Below are positions 18,311 through 28,555 of a stretch of 64,000 nt of DNA, piece by piece. The DNA comes from Aerococcus sp. Group 1 (GTDB lineage Bacteria > Bacillota > Bacilli > Lactobacillales > Aerococcaceae). The position numbers and the translations under genes were made by a program. Under the pieces are notes generated by a model. The model searched no databases. It was not told the origin of the DNA and was given only the letters and a program-made list of their open reading frames with translations. Within the stretch, counting starts at the first letter, position 1, and every line of letters begins with the position of its first letter. The DNA is taken from the NCBI RefSeq assembly GCF_000193205.1, contig NC_015278.1, positions 1,116,001-1,180,000 on the forward strand, given 5' to 3'.

Positions 18311-19034
18311 ATACCCCAGCAGATTCCATTTTTCGTAGGGCATTTACAATCACAGAACGGGTAATATTCTCTTCTTTAGCAATTTTAGAGGCCGTTATGC
18401 GGGTACGTGGCTCTTCTAGGTCTTTAAAAATAACATATAAGGCATTTAATTCCGAATAAGAAAGTGAGCGAATAGCTGAATCCACCACTTGTTTTTTCTG
18501 TTCTTTTTCCTCTTGACGACGGCGTTTAATAAACACCATCTCCATGGCTAGAACCGTCCCCACATATTCACCAAGAATCAGATCATAGCAATTAAAGTCT
18601 TCATAGGGACGAGCTAGGATTAAATAGCCTAATTTGGTGGTATTACCATAGATAGGAATAATGGTGGTCATGCCTTTGTTAAATTTATCACGAAATTCCA
18701 AGGCCAAGATAGTCCGGTCATCTGAAGTTGGAATGTTTGACTTGGTTTCTTGGATCGGTGAGATAATATCTAAATAATTAGGGTCAAGTTGGTGGGCTTG
18801 CATCATCGCTTCGGTCCGCTCACTATTGATTTCCTCATAAATAGCAAAATACCCCAATAGTTCTCCTTCAACAGATACTAAATAAGCGTTGGCCTCTAAA
18901 TTTTCCGCTAAGTAACGGACTAACTTTTGAAAGGGAAAATCTGCCATCTCATCATCATAAATATTACCTTCACGGATAACTTTATTAATGTCTCTAATTT
19001 TTTCTAAAACGCCCTCTACCGATTCAGCTATCAT
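18213..19034 (-). CDS. codY: GTP- and branched-chain amino acid-sensing global repressor CodY
   Basis: A 273-residue regulator, slightly longer than the usual 260. The N-terminal GAF domain binds isoleucine and valine. The C-terminal winged helix reads ASKIAKEENITRSVIVNALR followed by ESAGVFTSRSLGMKGTHI, which is very close to the family consensus. CodY represses amino-acid uptake and synthesis genes when nutrients are plentiful, so it may also act on the two amino-acid-type ABC operons in this window. Its start overlaps the xerC stop by four bases. The hslV-hslU pair that often lies between these two genes is absent. Confidence 0.95.
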   Translation of the reverse strand: MIAESVEGVLEKIRDINKVIREGNIYDDEMADFPFQKLVRYLAENLEANAYLVSVEGELLGYFAIYEEINSERTEAMMQAHQLDPNYLDIISPIQETKSNIPTSDDRTILALEFRDKFNKGMTTIIPIYGNTTKLGYLILARPYEDFNCYDLILGEYVGTVLAMEMVFIKRRRQEEKEQKKQVVDSAIRSLSYSELNALYVIFKDLEEPRTRITASKIAKEENITRSVIVNALRKMESAGVFTSRSLGMKGTHIDTQSKENLEYLKKRLAEEV

Positions 19035-19960
19035 TCTTTGTCCTCCTTATGTACATCACTATGCTTTGCTCTTGGAAAGTATTTCAAATAATTATTTCTT
19101 AAAGATTCTTTTGACATATGTGTATAAATTTGCGTACTAGATAAACTTGAGTGCCCTAATAATTCTTGTACTGTCCTTATATCAGCTCCATGGTTAAGGA
19201 GATGGGTAGCAAAAGAATGGCGTAATTTATGGGGATGAATATCCAGGTTACTGGCGCTTTTTTTGACTAAATCATTCAAAATATAAGTCACGCCTGATGG
19301 AGTCAAGGCTTCTCCCCGACTATTAACGAAAATGTACTCATGATCATGGCCCTTTAAGAGAACAGGTCGGCCAGAATCCAAGTATTCCTCCAATGCTTTT
19401 TTACAATAGGATCCAAAAGGAACATAGCGATCTTTGCTCCCCTTACCATGCAGTAAGGCAATAGAATTTTTAAGATCCACTTGCGTTATGGTCAAGTTAG
19501 TACATTCACTCACCCGAGCACCAGTCGCATATAAGAATTCTAACAGCGCTATATTTCGCTTATCCAGGGCTCGAGGCCCCTTAGCCGCCTCAAACAAGGG
19601 ATCTAACTCAGCTTCATAAAAAAAATCGGGTAATCTTAGTCCCGTTTTAGCTGCTTGAACATAGGTAAAAGGATTATCTTTCACCAGACCTTGGTCAAGA
19701 AAACGATTGAAGGCGGTTCTCAAACTGCTTAAATGACGAGCTAAACTTTTACGACTCAATCCCTTTCTTTGCAGATGACTTAAATAAAGGCGAATATCTC
19801 GATAGCTTAACTGCTCGAAATCGCTTATTAATAGTTCGTCCCTAAGAAAAGAAATAAAGTCGTCAAAATCGCTTAAATACGCCTTTAAGGTCTGATCACT
19901 ATAATGTTTCTCATCTTTTATATATTCTTTTAACCTTTTTCGATAACTTTCAAAAGTCAT
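19031..19960 (-). CDS. xerC: Tyrosine recombinase XerC
   Basis: A 309-residue site-specific recombinase that resolves chromosome dimers at dif. The N-terminal SAM-like domain spans about 1-90. The catalytic set is visible: Arg in GARVSECTNL, Lys in GKGSKDRYVPF, His-x-x-Arg in HKLRHSFATH, His in LLGHSSL and the nucleophile Tyr in TQIYTHMS. It is translationally coupled to codY. The chromosomal context with topA and dprA fits the housekeeping recombinase rather than a phage integrase. Confidence 0.92.
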   Translation of the reverse strand: MTFESYRKRLKEYIKDEKHYSDQTLKAYLSDFDDFISFLRDELLISDFEQLSYRDIRLYLSHLQRKGLSRKSLARHLSSLRTAFNRFLDQGLVKDNPFTYVQAAKTGLRLPDFFYEAELDPLFEAAKGPRALDKRNIALLEFLYATGARVSECTNLTITQVDLKNSIALLHGKGSKDRYVPFGSYCKKALEEYLDSGRPVLLKGHDHEYIFVNSRGEALTPSGVTYILNDLVKKSASNLDIHPHKLRHSFATHLLNHGADIRTVQELLGHSSLSSTQIYTHMSKESLRNNYLKYFPRAKHSDVHKEDKE

Positions 19961-20073
19961 AAAATCCCTCTTAGCTCATATAATCTACCATATTAAGGGC
20001 CTTTTTTCAAGTAATTGTCGGAATTTTCAAAACATTTATGAAGTTAATTTACCTTTTGCTGAGTGAAAATAAA

Positions 20074-20103
20074 AAACCTGTAATCTTATTTGATTATCAG
20101 GTT
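20074..20103 (-). terminator. Terminator of topA
   Basis: An interrupted stem (20075-20080 with 20098-20103, plus AATC/GATT inside) followed by TTTTTTATTTT on the minus strand, 22 bp after the topA stop. Confidence 0.75.
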
Positions 20104-20125
20104 TCGTATTCTGTCAGCAAAAGCT

Positions 20126-22216
20126 TCAATCATCGCCTTTTTGGACATCTTCTTTATAGTCACAATTGCTACAAATCACTTGTTTAGAGCCGCGTTTTTT
20201 CTTTTCAACCAAGTAATGGTCACATTTAGGACAGGACCGCCCCACCGGTTTATCCCAGGAAACAAAATCACAATCAGGATAACGGGAACAACCGTAAAAG
20301 ATCCGTTTTTTCTTCGATTTCCGTTCGACCACTTGTCCCTCCTTACAGGTTGGACAATTCACGCCAATTTCTTTAACAATGGCCTTAGTATTACGGCAAT
20401 CAGGGAAATTACTACATGCATAAAACTTCCCATAACGTCCTAATTTAATAACCATTGGATGACCACAGACGTCACAATCAAAGCCTGCTGGTTCGTCTTT
20501 AATTTCGATTTTTTCCATTTCTTGGTCAGCTTTTTCAATATCCTTACTAAAAGGTTGATAGAAAGCATCAACGACGTCTATCCAATTCTTATTGCCGTCT
20601 TCCACATGGTCTAATTCATCTTCCAAGTTAGCGGTAAATTGTGGATCAACGATATCAGGGAAAAATTCAGAAATTAAACTATTAACAATCTCACCTAATT
20701 CAGTAGGTTCAAAGCGTCTAGCTTCTAATTTAACATAGTAGCGCTTAATCAGGGTTTCTAAAGTTGGTGAGTAAGTAGAAGGACGACCAACCCCTAATTC
20801 TTCTAGAGTCTTAATTAAGCTCGCTTCAGTATAACGAGCTGGTGGTTGGGTAAAATGTTGGTTAGGAGTTAATTCTTTACTCTTTACCTTTTCACCGTTT
20901 TCTAGTTCTGGCAAGAGATTATCCTTTTCATTATTATCCGGATAAACTCTAAGGTAACCAGTAAATTTAATTTTTGATCCATTTGCCCTAAAGCTCACAT
21001 CATTTTGAACCAGATCACAGGCCACCGTATCATAGACAGCTGGTGCCATTTCGCTAGCCATAAAGCGAGACCAGATAAGACTATATAGCTTGAACTGGTC
21101 TTTACTGAGATAAGCTTCAACGCTATCGGGATGACGAAAGGCAGAAGTCGGTCGAATAGCCTCATGGGCATCTTGGGCACCTTGTCCGCTGGCCCCGCTA
21201 GTCCCCTTACCGATATATTCTTTACCGTATTTTTCTTGGATAAATTGGCCAGCTTCTTGTTTAGCACCCTCAGAGATCCGGGTGGAATCAGTACGCATGT
21301 AGGTAATTAAACCCACTGTCCCTTCACTGCCTAATTTAATCCCTTCATATAACTGTTGTGCAACCATCATCGTCTTTCGCGTTCTAAAGCGTAAGCGTTT
21401 GGAAGCTTCTTGTTGGAGGGAAGAAGTTGTAAATGGCTTTTGCGGATTCCGTTTTCTTTGCTTTTTGGTCAAATTTTGAACTTCGAATTGATCACTGCTG
21501 AGGTTAGCCATTAAGGCTTTAACATCATCTTCATTTTTTAGATCAATTTTTTTACCCTTATATTTGGAAGCATTGGCCTTGAAAGTTTCTTTTCCTTTTT
21601 GGAATACGCCTTCAATGCTCCAATATTCTTCAGGCACAAAGTTACGGATTTCATCTTCGCGGTCAACGACCATTTTTAAGGCAACAGATTGTACCCGCCC
21701 AGCGGATAAGCCCTTCTTAACCTTAGCCCATAAAATTGGGGACAAGTTATAGCCCACCAAGCGGTCTAAGATCCGTCTAGCCTGCTGAGCGTCCACCAAG
21801 TCCTTATCGATGGCGCGTGGATTGTTGATCGCTTCTTTAACCGTATCCTTGGTAATTTCATTATAAGTGACCCGGATATCTTCTTTGGGATCTAATTTTA
21901 AAATATGGGCTAAGTGCCAAGCAATCGCTTCTCCTTCCCGGTCCGGGTCAGAAGCTAAGTAGATATTATTTGCTTTTTTAGCCTCTTTTTTAAGATCTTT
22001 GATCGTATCTCCCTTACCACGAATTGTAATATAATGGGGATCATAATTATTTTCGATATCTATTCCCATTTTACTTTTAGGAAGATCACGTAAGTGGCCC
22101 TTACTTGCCACCACTTTATATTTACGTCCTAAGTATTTCTCAATCGTTTTTGCTTTCGTTGGTGATTCGACAATCACTAAATCTTTTTTAGGTGTTTTCT
22201 TTCTTTTTGTAGCCAA
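20126..22216 (-). CDS. topA: DNA topoisomerase I
   Basis: A 696-residue type IA topoisomerase that relaxes negative supercoils. The TOPRIM domain starts with [17 protein letters not shown] and contains [14 protein letters not shown]. The nucleophile tyrosine is in [14 protein letters not shown] (about residue 305). The C-terminal region has three four-cysteine zinc-binding units (for example CDVCGHPM...CSNFPDC), as usual for Firmicutes enzymes. It lies between dprA and xerC on the same strand. Confidence 0.97.
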   Translation of the reverse strand: MATKRKKTPKKDLVIVESPTKAKTIEKYLGRKYKVVASKGHLRDLPKSKMGIDIENNYDPHYITIRGKGDTIKDLKKEAKKANNIYLASDPDREGEAIAWHLAHILKLDPKEDIRVTYNEITKDTVKEAINNPRAIDKDLVDAQQARRILDRLVGYNLSPILWAKVKKGLSAGRVQSVALKMVVDREDEIRNFVPEEYWSIEGVFQKGKETFKANASKYKGKKIDLKNEDDVKALMANLSSDQFEVQNLTKKQRKRNPQKPFTTSSLQQEASKRLRFRTRKTMMVAQQLYEGIKLGSEGTVGLITYMRTDSTRISEGAKQEAGQFIQEKYGKEYIGKGTSGASGQGAQDAHEAIRPTSAFRHPDSVEAYLSKDQFKLYSLIWSRFMASEMAPAVYDTVACDLVQNDVSFRANGSKIKFTGYLRVYPDNNEKDNLLPELENGEKVKSKELTPNQHFTQPPARYTEASLIKTLEELGVGRPSTYSPTLETLIKRYYVKLEARRFEPTELGEIVNSLISEFFPDIVDPQFTANLEDELDHVEDGNKNWIDVVDAFYQPFSKDIEKADQEMEKIEIKDEPAGFDCDVCGHPMVIKLGRYGKFYACSNFPDCRNTKAIVKEIGVNCPTCKEGQVVERKSKKKRIFYGCSRYPDCDFVSWDKPVGRSCPKCDHYLVEKKKRGSKQVICSNCDYKEDVQKGDD

Positions 22217-22303
22217 TAATATGCTCCTCTCTTCTTGGGAGATTTAAACGCTTCATATCATAGGCGAATTTTTTAACCTTGTCAAATATAAGATTTTTAG
22301 CTA

Positions 22304-23188
22304 TTAAATAAAAGAAGGATAACGATAAGTCTCTAAGATATCATCCGCTTCGCTAATCAGTTTGGCTCCTGCCTGAATTAAAGCATTAGTGCCTTGGGAA
22401 CGGACACTAAAAATATTACCTGGAGTAGCCAAAACCTCACGATTGGCTTGTAAGGCATAGTTAGCAGTAATTAAACTGCCCGATTTTTTCTTAGCTTCAA
22501 CAACCCAGGTGGCTCTGGACAGTCCCGCAATCACTTCATTTCGATAAGGGAAATGCCACTTTTTTACCCCGGTAAAACTAGGCAGTGGAGAAACCAGCAG
22601 GTGATTTTTAGCAATAAAATCTTGCAAAGCGCGGTGTTCTTTAGGGTAACACTTAGCTAGACCGGTCCCTATCACAGCGATGGTTCTTCCTGAATTTTGA
22701 ATACTGGAGCGGTGGGCTAGGCTGTCAACGCCACGAGCCAAACCGCTAACGATAACTAAAGAGTTAACAAGATTTGGCATCAGCTTATCAATAACTTTTT
22801 GGGCATAGTTACTGCAATCTCTCGCCCCAACTATAGATAAACAGTCAGCTTTTAACCAGTCAATATTGCCTTGACAAAATAAAACCAAAGGCGGCTTATG
22901 ACTTTCTTTTAAAAGGTCTGGGTATTGAGGATCAAAGTAAGTGATGGGGAAAATTTTCTCTTTTTCATAATAGTTTTGATAAAAAGACCAAGGTCTATGA
23001 CTCAAAAAGCGAAGAAGTTTTGGATAATATTTTCTTCCGTTTAAATAATGTCTCAGCACCCCTTGATAATCAGGATTCTCTAATAGGCCTTTAAACACCT
23101 GGACTCGGTCCTCATAGCCCACTATGGCAGACTCCGTTAAATGAATGAGTACTTGCCTAGCACCTTGATAATTCCTTTCATCATACAT
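22304..23188 (-). CDS. dprA: DNA processing protein DprA
   Basis: A 294-residue Rossmann-fold protein that loads RecA on incoming single-stranded DNA during natural transformation. The core motifs are LSIVGARDCSNYAQ, VSGLARGVDSLAH and TIAVIGTGLAKCYP. The length is normal for the family without the C-terminal winged-helix extension seen in some DprA proteins. The binding site AAAGGGTGG precedes the start. Its presence means at least one competence-related function is retained; other competence genes are not in this window. Confidence 0.94.
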   Translation of the reverse strand: MYDERNYQGARQVLIHLTESAIVGYEDRVQVFKGLLENPDYQGVLRHYLNGRKYYPKLLRFLSHRPWSFYQNYYEKEKIFPITYFDPQYPDLLKESHKPPLVLFCQGNIDWLKADCLSIVGARDCSNYAQKVIDKLMPNLVNSLVIVSGLARGVDSLAHRSSIQNSGRTIAVIGTGLAKCYPKEHRALQDFIAKNHLLVSPLPSFTGVKKWHFPYRNEVIAGLSRATWVVEAKKKSGSLITANYALQANREVLATPGNIFSVRSQGTNALIQAGAKLISEADDILETYRYPSFI

Positions 23189-23237
23189 ATAACCACCCTT
23201 TCATAGCCTATTCAGCCGTAAAAGGATGACAATTTCA

Positions 23238-24014
23238 TTAGAAATAATTCTTAATTGGTGCAAAGCTTTTCCGATGGATGGGACAGGGGCCATAAGTCTC
23301 TATTGCTTTAAGATGTTCCTTGGTCCCATAACCGACATTGCGGTCGAAGCCATAAGCTGGATATCGTTTAGCATAGTCACGCATGATTTGGTCACGATAT
23401 TCTTTAGCGATAATGCTAGCAGCAGCGATTGCGCTTACCCGGTCATCCCCCTTAATTAGACTACTATGAGGGATATTTAAAGAAAGATCGACAGCATCAA
23501 TTAAAACATATTCTGCTTGCGGACTTAATTTCTTTATACTATTCATCATTGAGCGTTTGGTGGCATTTAAAATATTGTAGCGATCAATGGCCTCATTGTC
23601 TTGGACATCAATAGCTATAGCGACACTATTCTCTTTAATCAAAGGAATTAAGTTTTGCCGTTGGACTTGACTAAGTTGTTTAGAATCACGCAAATCAAAC
23701 AGGGGCCGCTTAGGCTTTAAAATGACTGCCGCTGTGACCACTGGCCCAGCTAAGGGACCACGCCCGACCTCATCTACACCGGCAATATATTGAAAGCCCT
23801 TAGCATGTAAGTCAGCTTCAATTTGGTTCATATAGCGTATATGTTCTTGTCGCTCTGACTCCTTGGCTAAGCGCCGGTCGTACTGGTTAATAGCCTTAAT
23901 AACTCCCTGTCGCTGGTCTAAGCGCCAGCTAGCCACTAAGTCGGTTTCAATGGCTGATAGGTCCTGTTTCAGGTAGTCTTTTATCGCTTGTACGGTTAGC
24001 TTATCTTTAGTCAT
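23238..24014 (-). CDS. rnhB: Ribonuclease HII
   Basis: A 258-residue enzyme that removes ribonucleotides from DNA and RNA in RNA-DNA hybrids. The motif AGVDEVGRGPLAG supplies the catalytic Asp-Glu pair; DSKQLS and the second Asp in VLIDAVD follow. It carries the N-terminal extension of about 70 residues typical of Firmicutes RNase HII. The start at 24014 is chosen over upstream in-frame starts because GGAAGGA lies nine bases before it. It overlaps the rbgA stop by eight bases, which supports coupled translation. Confidence 0.94.
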   Translation of the reverse strand: MTKDKLTVQAIKDYLKQDLSAIETDLVASWRLDQRQGVIKAINQYDRRLAKESERQEHIRYMNQIEADLHAKGFQYIAGVDEVGRGPLAGPVVTAAVILKPKRPLFDLRDSKQLSQVQRQNLIPLIKENSVAIAIDVQDNEAIDRYNILNATKRSMMNSIKKLSPQAEYVLIDAVDLSLNIPHSSLIKGDDRVSAIAAASIIAKEYRDQIMRDYAKRYPAYGFDRNVGYGTKEHLKAIETYGPCPIHRKSFAPIKNYF

Positions 24015-24888
24015 CAGCTGATCCTTCCTCAGTTTGATCCAGTCGATAATCTTCATAACGATCAAGAGTCATTGGGGCAATTTTTCCACTACGAAATTCA
24101 CGAATTAGCCAATCACTAAAGCGTTCATAATCATCCTTCATTCCCATTTTATTTGTTAATGACATCATCAATTCAGGGTATGGCGGTTGGGCTTCCTCTT
24201 CTGATAAATTGAAGAACTGACAAAAGTCTTCCATATAATAATCCATCATAAATTGCATGGCATAAAGGGCAATGTCATCACTATAGTAATGGGTGTCTTT
24301 AATAGCCCCTGTCAGAGCGAGATTCATCCCCACCAGTGGGTCTTCAAATTTAGGCCAGAGGATGCCAGGGGTATCCAATAAGGAAAAGTCTTTATCAATT
24401 TGTACCCATTGCTGTCCTTTAGTAACACCTGGGCGATTTCCTACTTTTGCTGATTTCTTATGGGTCAGTTGATTAATCAGAGTTGACTTACCCACGTTAG
24501 GAATCCCTAGTACCATTAAACGTATCGTTTTTTGTTTCATGCCCTTGTCTAGCCATTTTTGCCGCTCACCACCAGTCACTTCCAAGAGGTAGTGGCGGAG
24601 CTTCTTTATTTCTTTATTATTTTTACTATCGATAGCAATGGCATCGGTATCTTTATTTCTTAAGTGATTTAGCCACAGTTTATTTTGATTCGGATCAGCT
24701 AAATCAGCTTTATTTAAGACTATTAAACGCTTTTTCTGTTGAATAATTTGATCAATCAAAGGATTTTTACTGGCTATGGGAATACGGGCATCACGAATTT
24801 CTACTACCCAATCCACACTCTTTAATTGTTCTTGAACTTGTCTTTTAGCCTTGGCCATGTGGCCAGGAAACCATTGTATTGTGCTCAT
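24007..24888 (-). CDS. rbgA: Ribosome biogenesis GTPase RbgA (YlqF)
   Basis: A 293-residue circularly permuted GTPase needed for late 50S subunit assembly. The permuted order is visible: the NKAD motif (LNKADLAD) comes first, then the P-loop GIPNVGKST, then the DTPG motif. The start begins MSTIQWFPGHMAKAKR, which is characteristic of the family, with AAGGTG upstream; this start is preferred to one six codons earlier. It sits in an operon lepB-rbgA-rnhB. Confidence 0.94.
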   Translation of the reverse strand: MSTIQWFPGHMAKAKRQVQEQLKSVDWVVEIRDARIPIASKNPLIDQIIQQKKRLIVLNKADLADPNQNKLWLNHLRNKDTDAIAIDSKNNKEIKKLRHYLLEVTGGERQKWLDKGMKQKTIRLMVLGIPNVGKSTLINQLTHKKSAKVGNRPGVTKGQQWVQIDKDFSLLDTPGILWPKFEDPLVGMNLALTGAIKDTHYYSDDIALYAMQFMMDYYMEDFCQFFNLSEEEAQPPYPELMMSLTNKMGMKDDYERFSDWLIREFRSGKIAPMTLDRYEDYRLDQTEEGSADD

Positions 24889-24960
24889 TTTCTTCACCTT
24901 CCTCATAAGAAAAGGCAGCTACATCTTTGAAACTGCCTTCTCATCCATTCGATTATTCTA

Positions 24961-25488
24961 TTACTCAATTCGGCCGGCTTCATCAAAAGGCCAAATCCTC
25001 CAATTGACTTCTCCGTAAATGAGATCACCAGCTACTGGCCCAAAAGCACGGCTGTCCTTTGAAACTGGTCGATTATCTCCCATTACAAAATAGGAATCTT
25101 CGGGAACTTTTTCAATAGTAAAATTTTCAGTCACTAATTTTCCGGGATTTTCGGCTTTTAATTCATTGAGATAAGGCTCATCGTACGCTTGGTCATTAAT
25201 ATATAATTGATTATCACGATATTCCACCTTGTCTCCTGGCATACCTATAACTCTTTTGATATATTTATCCCCGCTATTATCCGGAGCATCTAATACAACG
25301 ATATCAAAACGATCCACATCCCCCAGGCGGCTAACGATGAGATGCTGGCCATCCTCCGTTGTGGGATTCATAGAGGCCCCTCTAACAGTAAATTGAAAAC
25401 CGATGAAATGGCGAATCCCTAGATAGAGTAAGAGGGCAACCGCTACAATAATAATGATTTCTCCAATACCACTAAGAAATTTCTTCAT
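24961..25488 (-). CDS. lepB: Signal peptidase I
   Basis: A 175-residue membrane protease that removes signal peptides on the outer face of the membrane. A single N-terminal membrane helix (about 10-28) is followed by the catalytic serine in RGASMNPT and the catalytic lysine in DKYIKRVIGMPGD. The box D segment GDNRPVSKDSRAFG is also present. An alternative TTG start three bases upstream (25491) is closer to AGAAGG; ATG is preferred here. It lies 17 bp after the ctp stop, so it may be co-transcribed with it. Confidence 0.93.
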   Translation of the reverse strand: MKKFLSGIGEIIIIVAVALLLYLGIRHFIGFQFTVRGASMNPTTEDGQHLIVSRLGDVDRFDIVVLDAPDNSGDKYIKRVIGMPGDKVEYRDNQLYINDQAYDEPYLNELKAENPGKLVTENFTIEKVPEDSYFVMGDNRPVSKDSRAFGPVAGDLIYGEVNWRIWPFDEAGRIE

Positions 25489-25505
25489 CAATCTAAAACC
25501 TTCTT

Positions 25506-27121
25506 CTATTGTGCATGCTCAAGTAAATAGTCAACAGCTTTATCTTTTTGGGTATCGTGGGCTAAAATATAATCTCTTAACGCACGAGTTAAGGCTTGCG
25601 CAGTTTCATCATTCACTTGACCAGTTTTTTCAAGCTCATGATCTGCTTGGAAAGCCCCCAGGGCTGTCTGAGTCTGTTCATCAAATTTCCCTTGTACTTG
25701 ATCAGATTCCAGATAGCCTAATAAGGCAAGTTGCGCTTGGATATTTTTTATTTTATCAGATTCTTCCCCTAATTGGTAATTTTGACTGCCATCAACTAAG
25801 GAAAGTTCTGAATAATCAGGGAGTTTGGCTTCGATATCTGGGCTAATACCTTGCTTATGGATCCAAGACCCATCAGGAGTTAACCAATGAGCATAAGTTA
25901 TTTTTAATTGGTCCTTATCATCCAATTTGACCACTGTTTGTACGGTACCCTTACCAAAACTTTGACTGCCAATGACTGGAATATGGGCAGATTGCTGTAA
26001 GGCACCTGCTAGAATCTCAGAGGCACTTGCACTCCCCCTATCAATCAAGATGACACTGGGTTCATCAATTTTAAAGTCTCCCATCTTGCTTTTATCGGCT
26101 TGAATTTTCTTCCGATTGCCCTGGCTATCTTCAATTTGAACAATAGTATCTCCGTCGGCTAAGAAGTAATTTGAAATTTGAATTGCTGAACTGAGTAAGC
26201 CCCCAGGATTGCCACGAACATCGAAGATAAAGGATTTAACACCTTCTTCACGCATGCTTTTGACCGTTTCCTGAACATCTTTAGCGGTAGGTTCAGAGAA
26301 AGAAGAAATTTGAATGAGACCAATTTCGGGATGGCCTTCAATTTGATGACTATAGACCGTCTGCAAGGGAATTTCTGCTCGAGTTAAGGACAGCTCTTGT
26401 TGGTCGCCACCGCGTTCAATCACTAGTTGGACTTGGCTTCCCGCTTCTCCTCGGATCATATTAGCCGCTTCTTGGGCATTTTTCCCTTCCAAAGATTCAC
26501 CATTAACACTTTTAATGATGTCGTCGGTTTGTATGCCTGCCTTTTCAGCTGGGCTACCCTTAATGGGGCTAATGACTACAATTTGATTATCCCTTACTGT
26601 AATTTGGGCGCCAATACCTTCAAAATTAGCCTCAATGGTTTGGTCTAATTGAGAAGATTCATCGCCATGCAAGTAAGTCGTATAGGGGTCATCAACGGCT
26701 TCTGTCATTCCTTTTAAGGCACCTTCAATTAATTTTTCACGGTTCACATCACCAATGTAGCCATCAGTAATTAATGAAAATGTTTTTTGTAGTTTACTAA
26801 TTTCCTGAGTAGACATGGTATTTTGAGCGTGAATTTGCCAAGGTAATCGTCCTGTGGTCAGATAATTAGTGACAAAGAAAGTCATTAAAGCTGTTAGAGC
26901 GATAGCTAATAAGGTTGATAAAAATCGCGTCCAAGATGATTTAGGGTTAAATTGACCTTCAGCGTTTGCCTTTTCAGAATTTTCTTCCTGCCCTTGCAAA
27001 ATTTTCTCTTTTATTTCAGAGTCTGCTTGAGATTTTGAAGCATGGGAAGCTTGGCCATCTTCAGTTTTTTTTACTTCATTATTTTCTTGATTATCTGCTT
27101 GTTTTTATTTTCATCCGTCAT
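25506..27121 (-). CDS. C-terminal processing protease (S41 family) with PDZ and peptidoglycan-binding domains, apparent frameshift near the start
   Basis: A CtpA-type serine protease. In order: a disordered Gln/Glu/Lys-rich N-terminus, one membrane helix, a PDZ domain, the S41 domain with the catalytic serine in RGSASASEIL and lysine in SFGKGTVQT, and a C-terminal PG_binding_1 domain. The well-placed ATG at 27121 (with AGGAAGTG) reads MTDENK and then hits a stop. One extra A in the A5 run at 27102-27106 joins it to the long frame, giving MTDENKKQADNQ. Without that the frame is open only from about 26999 with a TTG. I read this as an under-called homopolymer. Confidence 0.9.
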
Positions 27122-27139
27122 ATTTTCACTTCCTAGTCA

Positions 27140-27361
27140 TTAGTCATTGTTGAGATAAGCTTGCCACAATTCATCAAATTGAGAAACCCACTGAGAGTAG
27201 CGACTATTTAACTCAATATAATCACTAATACTAGTAAAATCAGTAGCAGTTTTAGGAAAATCCCCATCAAGATAGATTAATTCAGCCAATTGGCTCTTGG
27301 AATCTTGACTTGTCCCACTACTATTGCGGTGTTTTTGAATATATTGATAAAATGGCTTCAC
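27140..27361 (-). CDS. YozE-family small protein (UPF0346)
   Basis: A 73-residue protein with FYQYI near the start, the central LAELIYLDGDFPKTATDF and C-terminal FDELWQAYL, all matching the YozE/UPF0346 family. The fold is SAM-like and the function unknown. It starts with GTG at 27361, one base after the stop of the upstream YpmS-like gene, with GGGAGAG as binding site. It lies between the YpmS-like gene and ctp in one operon. Confidence 0.85.
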   Translation of the reverse strand: MKPFYQYIQKHRNSSGTSQDSKSQLAELIYLDGDFPKTATDFTSISDYIELNSRYSQWVSQFDELWQAYLNND

Positions 27362-27362
27362 T

Positions 27363-27995
27363 TTAATTTCTCTCTCCCAACTGGTCTAAGATTTGGCTAA
27401 TTTTCTGTTCAGGAACACCTAATTGTAAAACAATTTGATCATTAGTCAAATCGATTGCTTCAACCTCAAAAGCAATGCCTTCCTTTGCTAGTAGTTCTTT
27501 TATAGAAATAATGATCGATTCTGATTCAGTATCAACAGCTAAAGGCAAGTCACTAGGCATTATCTTGGAAAGAATGGGTAAAAAGAGATTTAAAGGAAGA
27601 TCTAAGGATAGTATTGAGAAATTAACTACTTTCAAACTAAGATTGCCACTGGAATGGACCTCAGGGCGAGTAGTTAAGGTGTAAGCAAGGGATTGGTTTA
27701 AAAGCTGAATTTTCCCTTTTATAACGATCGCGTCCTGATTATTTTCCAAAAGAAAAGACAGGTCTTCTTGGTTGAGAAGACGGACCAGGTGGTCAAGGGT
27801 CATCGTTAATTTAACTGGAACCATTGCCTGGTCAGAACTCTTGGGCCGATTTACTTGGATTTTATCCTGGTATGTGTTTACTTGACTATTTTGATAGATA
27901 TAAAAATAAGCAGAAGCAAATAAGAGCGCCAAAAAGGTAAGCAAGCTTAAAAATGCAATTTTCCATGGATTTCTTTGCTTCTTTTTATTCTCCAC
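27363..27995 (-). CDS. YpmS-family protein (DUF2140)
   Basis: A 210-residue protein with a basic N-terminus and one membrane helix (about 12-34), then an extracellular domain whose strands match the YpmS/DUF2140 family. Examples are VPVKLTMTLDHLVRLLN and the C-terminal DQIVLQLGVPEQKI. Its function is unknown. It follows folA by 18 bp and precedes the YozE-family gene, an order also seen in other Firmicutes. Confidence 0.8.
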   Translation of the reverse strand: MENKKKQRNPWKIAFLSLLTFLALLFASAYFYIYQNSQVNTYQDKIQVNRPKSSDQAMVPVKLTMTLDHLVRLLNQEDLSFLLENNQDAIVIKGKIQLLNQSLAYTLTTRPEVHSSGNLSLKVVNFSILSLDLPLNLFLPILSKIMPSDLPLAVDTESESIIISIKELLAKEGIAFEVEAIDLTNDQIVLQLGVPEQKISQILDQLGERN

Positions 27996-28013
27996 CGTAG
28001 AACCTCCCTAGTC

Positions 28014-28514
28014 TCATTTCTTTCTTTCCCAAAATTCAAACTGGTAATGATATTTCGATTTGCTATTAAGATCTTGGTCAACAGTCGCATAGCGTCTAAA
28101 TTGGCTCAGATCAGGATTAAAGCTAGTATCCCCTTCAACATTTTCAGCGATATTAGTAATGCGAAGCTCATCTAAATACGGCCAGAATAAGCGGTAAATT
28201 TCTGCTCCTCCGATAACCATAACATCCTCTGCTTTAGCTAGCTCGATAATCTCATCCATCTGGTTAATGATTTGAACCTGATCCTTATTATCAGCATTAA
28301 CCCCCGGTAAGCTTTTCTTTCGGGTCAAAATGTAATTTTTCCGCTCCTTTAGGGGGCGGTTTCCCATCGACTCGAAGGTTTTTCGGCCCATAACTACTGT
28401 CTTATGCAGGGTTTCTTGCTTAAAAAATTTCATATCTTCGCTAATATGCCAAGGAAGTTGGTTATTTTTTCCTATAATGCCATTAGCCGCATGGGCCCAT
28501 ATAGCTATTAACAT
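28014..28514 (-). CDS. folA: Dihydrofolate reductase
   Basis: A 166-residue enzyme that reduces dihydrofolate to tetrahydrofolate with NADPH, regenerating folate after ThyA. Visible motifs are ANGIIGKNNQLPWHISED with the catalytic Asp27, the NADPH-binding VMGRKTFESMG and VIGGAEIYRLF. The start has a GGAGG binding site. It follows thyA by 41 bp, the standard thyA-folA pairing. The sequence is of the chromosomal DHFR type and I see no sign of an acquired trimethoprim-resistant variant. Confidence 0.95.
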   Translation of the reverse strand: MLIAIWAHAANGIIGKNNQLPWHISEDMKFFKQETLHKTVVMGRKTFESMGNRPLKERKNYILTRKKSLPGVNADNKDQVQIINQMDEIIELAKAEDVMVIGGAEIYRLFWPYLDELRITNIAENVEGDTSFNPDLSQFRRYATVDQDLNSKSKYHYQFEFWERKK

Positions 28515-28555
28515 GATAGCCTCCTTTTATCCATACATTTTCAATCAGCCTAAAT

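Noticed and set aside
19031-19960. XerC as the integrase of the ppaC island
   Set aside because: It is in the conserved topA-xerC-codY context and is the housekeeping recombinase; it is about 7 kb from the island.
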